From Mesostigma viride (taxonomy: Eukaryota > Streptophyta > Mesostigmatophyceae > Mesostigmatales > Mesostigmataceae): a stretch of 28,500 bases of DNA. The notes under the pieces are model-generated. The model had not been told where the DNA came from and made no database searches. It saw nothing but the letters and a program-made list of their open reading frames with translations. This document shows, in pieces, positions 26,994 through 28,500 of this stretch. Made by a program: the position numbers and the translations under genes. The stretch lies in the NCBI GenBank assembly GCA_009746045.1, contig RPFO01000106.1, positions 505,925-534,424 of the forward strand, read 5' to 3'. How positions within the stretch are numbered: the first letter of the stretch is position 1; each line of letters opens with the position of its first letter.

Positions 26994-27240
26994 ATTTAAA
27001 ATTTTTCAGGTTGGACCAGTCGTTTCACATGATTCGTCGTACGTACGCAAATATCCTCCACGCATGCCATGTCGACGCTGCACTGACACACGCCAGGGAC
27101 TTTGGAAGGTGCGCACCCTGACCGCCCAGGTAATTGATGCGGTGTTTTGCAGGCGCGCACCGCCGGATGCGCCCACCACGCCCGCCACCGCACGTCCAGT
27201 GACCGTGATGGTGTGGTAGCCAGTGGCCGACTGTGGTCTA

Positions 27241-27266
27241 CGTTGTTTTTTCGCCTGCGGGTGCAG
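27241..27266 (+). repeat. Repeat ending CGCCTGCGGGTGCAG, copy 1
   Basis: CGTTGTTTTTTCGCCTGCGG followed by GTGCAG matches 27871-27895 except for one substitution and one T. A T run followed by GTGCAG resembles a splice acceptor. Confidence 0.5.
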
Positions 27267-27870
27267 CCCCCATAGTTCGTCACCTCCGCGAAGGCAGAGT
27301 CGAAAACGCCTACCATTGTTGCGAGGCCCGTTCCGGCCGCTTTGCACAAAGCTCCAGTAAGTGCCTTGCGTATTTTTCGCGAATGTCCGCATGCCTTTCA
27401 AAATCACTTTAAGCTTCTAGATCTCCTACCTGTCCAGGTATTATGGATCAGGATGTTTCGGCGACGTTATAATCTGCTTCTTGGCTGATTAACCGCGTGC
27501 TGTCGTCTCGGAATGATAGCTATTTCCCTCATCCAATGGATTTTCGGCGCGGACCCCCTATACAATCTGTATGCTGGAATACGGCCAACAGACGCTGCCA
27601 AAGGTGGAGAAGAAGACACCCACAAAGCCAGCGCCATTCGAGCTTCCATGGGCTAAGTGAGTGCTGTCGACATATTACAACTCGGCTCTCTTTCCAAGTT
27701 CCCATGTAGAAGTTGCCAGGTATGATGCCGAATTGTGAGGGTATTGATCCCCCCCTCTCCCTCTTATTTTTCACCAGGTTTTTCATGCGGATTTTTAATC
27801 CCTTTTGCGTCATGCTCCTTGTAGCGTGATGTCGTCAATTGTCACTCACAACCATGCTATCATTGTGGTT

Positions 27871-27895
27871 CGTTATTTTTCGCCTGCGGGTGCAG
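27871..27895 (+). repeat. Repeat ending CGCCTGCGGGTGCAG, copy 2
   Basis: Second copy, about 630 bp downstream of the first. It too has a T run before GTGCAG. Confidence 0.5.
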
Positions 27896-27954
27896 GTCAC
27901 GAGCGTTGCGTGCGGTGCGTCATCAATCCAAGAACAAAACACGATGTGGCTAAA

Positions 27955-28164
27955 CCCTCCCTCCCTCCCTCCCTCCCTCCCTCCCTCCCTCCCTCCCTCC
28001 CTCCCTCCCTCCCTCCCTCCCTCCTCCTCCCTCCCTCCTCCCTCCCTCCCTCCCTCCCTCCCTCCCTCCTCCCTCCCTCCTCCCTCCCTCCCTCCTCCCT
28101 CCTCCCTCCTCCCTCCCTCCTCCCTCCCTCCCTCCCTCCCTCCCTCCCTCCTCCCTCCCTCCCT

Positions 28165-28254
<90 letters not shown>

Positions 28255-28500
28255 CTCTCTCTCTCCCTCTCTCTCTCTCTTTCTCTCCCTCTCCCTCTCC
28301 CTCTCCCTCTCCCTCTCCCTCTCCCTCTCCCTCTCCCTCTCCGCTTACGCCCTCCCTCTCCCTCTCCCTCTCCCTCTCCCTCTCCCTCTCCCTCTCCCTC
28401 TCCCTCTCCCTCTCCCTCTCCCTCTCCCTCTCCCTCTCCCTCTCCCTCTCCTCTCCCTCTCCCTCTCCCTCTCCCTCTCCCTCTCCCTCTCCCTCTCCTC
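27955..28500 (+). repeat. Pyrimidine simple repeats: (CCCT)n, (CT)n, (CCCTCT)n
   Basis: (CCCT)n with CCT interruptions runs to about 28168. Pure (CT)n follows to about 28262, then the hexamer (CCCTCT)n to the window edge with one interruption (CCGCTTACG near 28341). The strand is wholly pyrimidine for long stretches, a sequence type able to form triplex DNA and prone to misassembly. Confidence 0.97.

Larger units (their letters stand above)
26994..27954. other. Unassigned, possibly host sequence
   Basis: There is no recognisable gene. A minus-strand frame at 27407-27006 (133 codons) is unrecognised and may be chance. A 46-codon plus frame starting ATGATAGCTATTTCCC at about 27513 (MIAISLIQWIFGADPLYNLY...) looks protein-like and is followed by GTGAGT, which could be a splice donor just past its stop. 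Both are too weak to call. Confidence 0.35.

Overview
The window is nuclear DNA of a eukaryote. It has spliceosomal GT-AG introns of about 170-230 bp, a Ty3/chromovirus LTR retrotransposon, an intron-containing DDE transposase, long microsatellites and TGTAA motifs 3' of two genes. TGTAA is the usual polyadenylation signal of green algae, so a green microalga is my best guess, with low confidence. No rRNA, tRNA or CRISPR array could be supported.

The layout is a nest of mobile elements. (1) Positions 1-7477 are the internal part of a + strand Ty3/gypsy chromovirus: gag (cut by the window edge), protease-RT-RNase H, integrase with a chromodomain, then an extra GC-rich reading frame (ORF3). (2) At a TA dinucleotide the retroelement is interrupted by a 17,975-bp insertion (7478-25452). 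The insertion is bounded by perfect 37-bp terminal inverted repeats that begin CAGTACC and is flanked by TA on both sides. (3) The retroelement resumes at 25455, reaches a polypurine tract at 25769-25779 and a 3' LTR beginning TGTTACG at 25780, proposed to end CGTAACA at 26352. (4) Beyond it lie a 513-bp near-perfect foldback element (26481-26993), about 1 kb of unassigned sequence, and more than 500 bp of pyrimidine simple repeats running off the window.

The 18-kb insertion is the main discovery candidate. It contains a five-exon pogo-type (DDD, HTH-psq/CENP-B) transposase at 14983-18576. This agrees with the CAGT termini and TA target typical of the Tc1/mariner/pogo group, so I read the whole insertion as one giant cargo-carrying pogo-like transposon. 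Cargo: a MYND-finger protein (7718-8863, +), an unrecognised multi-exon gene (13847-10640, -), an Fe(II)/2-oxoglutarate oxygenase-like gene (20854-19886, -) and a single-exon protein kinase (22212-23393, +). A satellite family with a 27-bp dyad (GTGA.CCACAACG...TCAC) and GTGTACAC palindromes lies between the cargo genes. I saw none of it outside the insertion.

Nearly every broken reading frame here shifts by -1, often at a homopolymer run. Consensus undercalling of homopolymers is therefore as good an explanation as true pseudogenisation, and the breaks should be checked before any gene is called dead.
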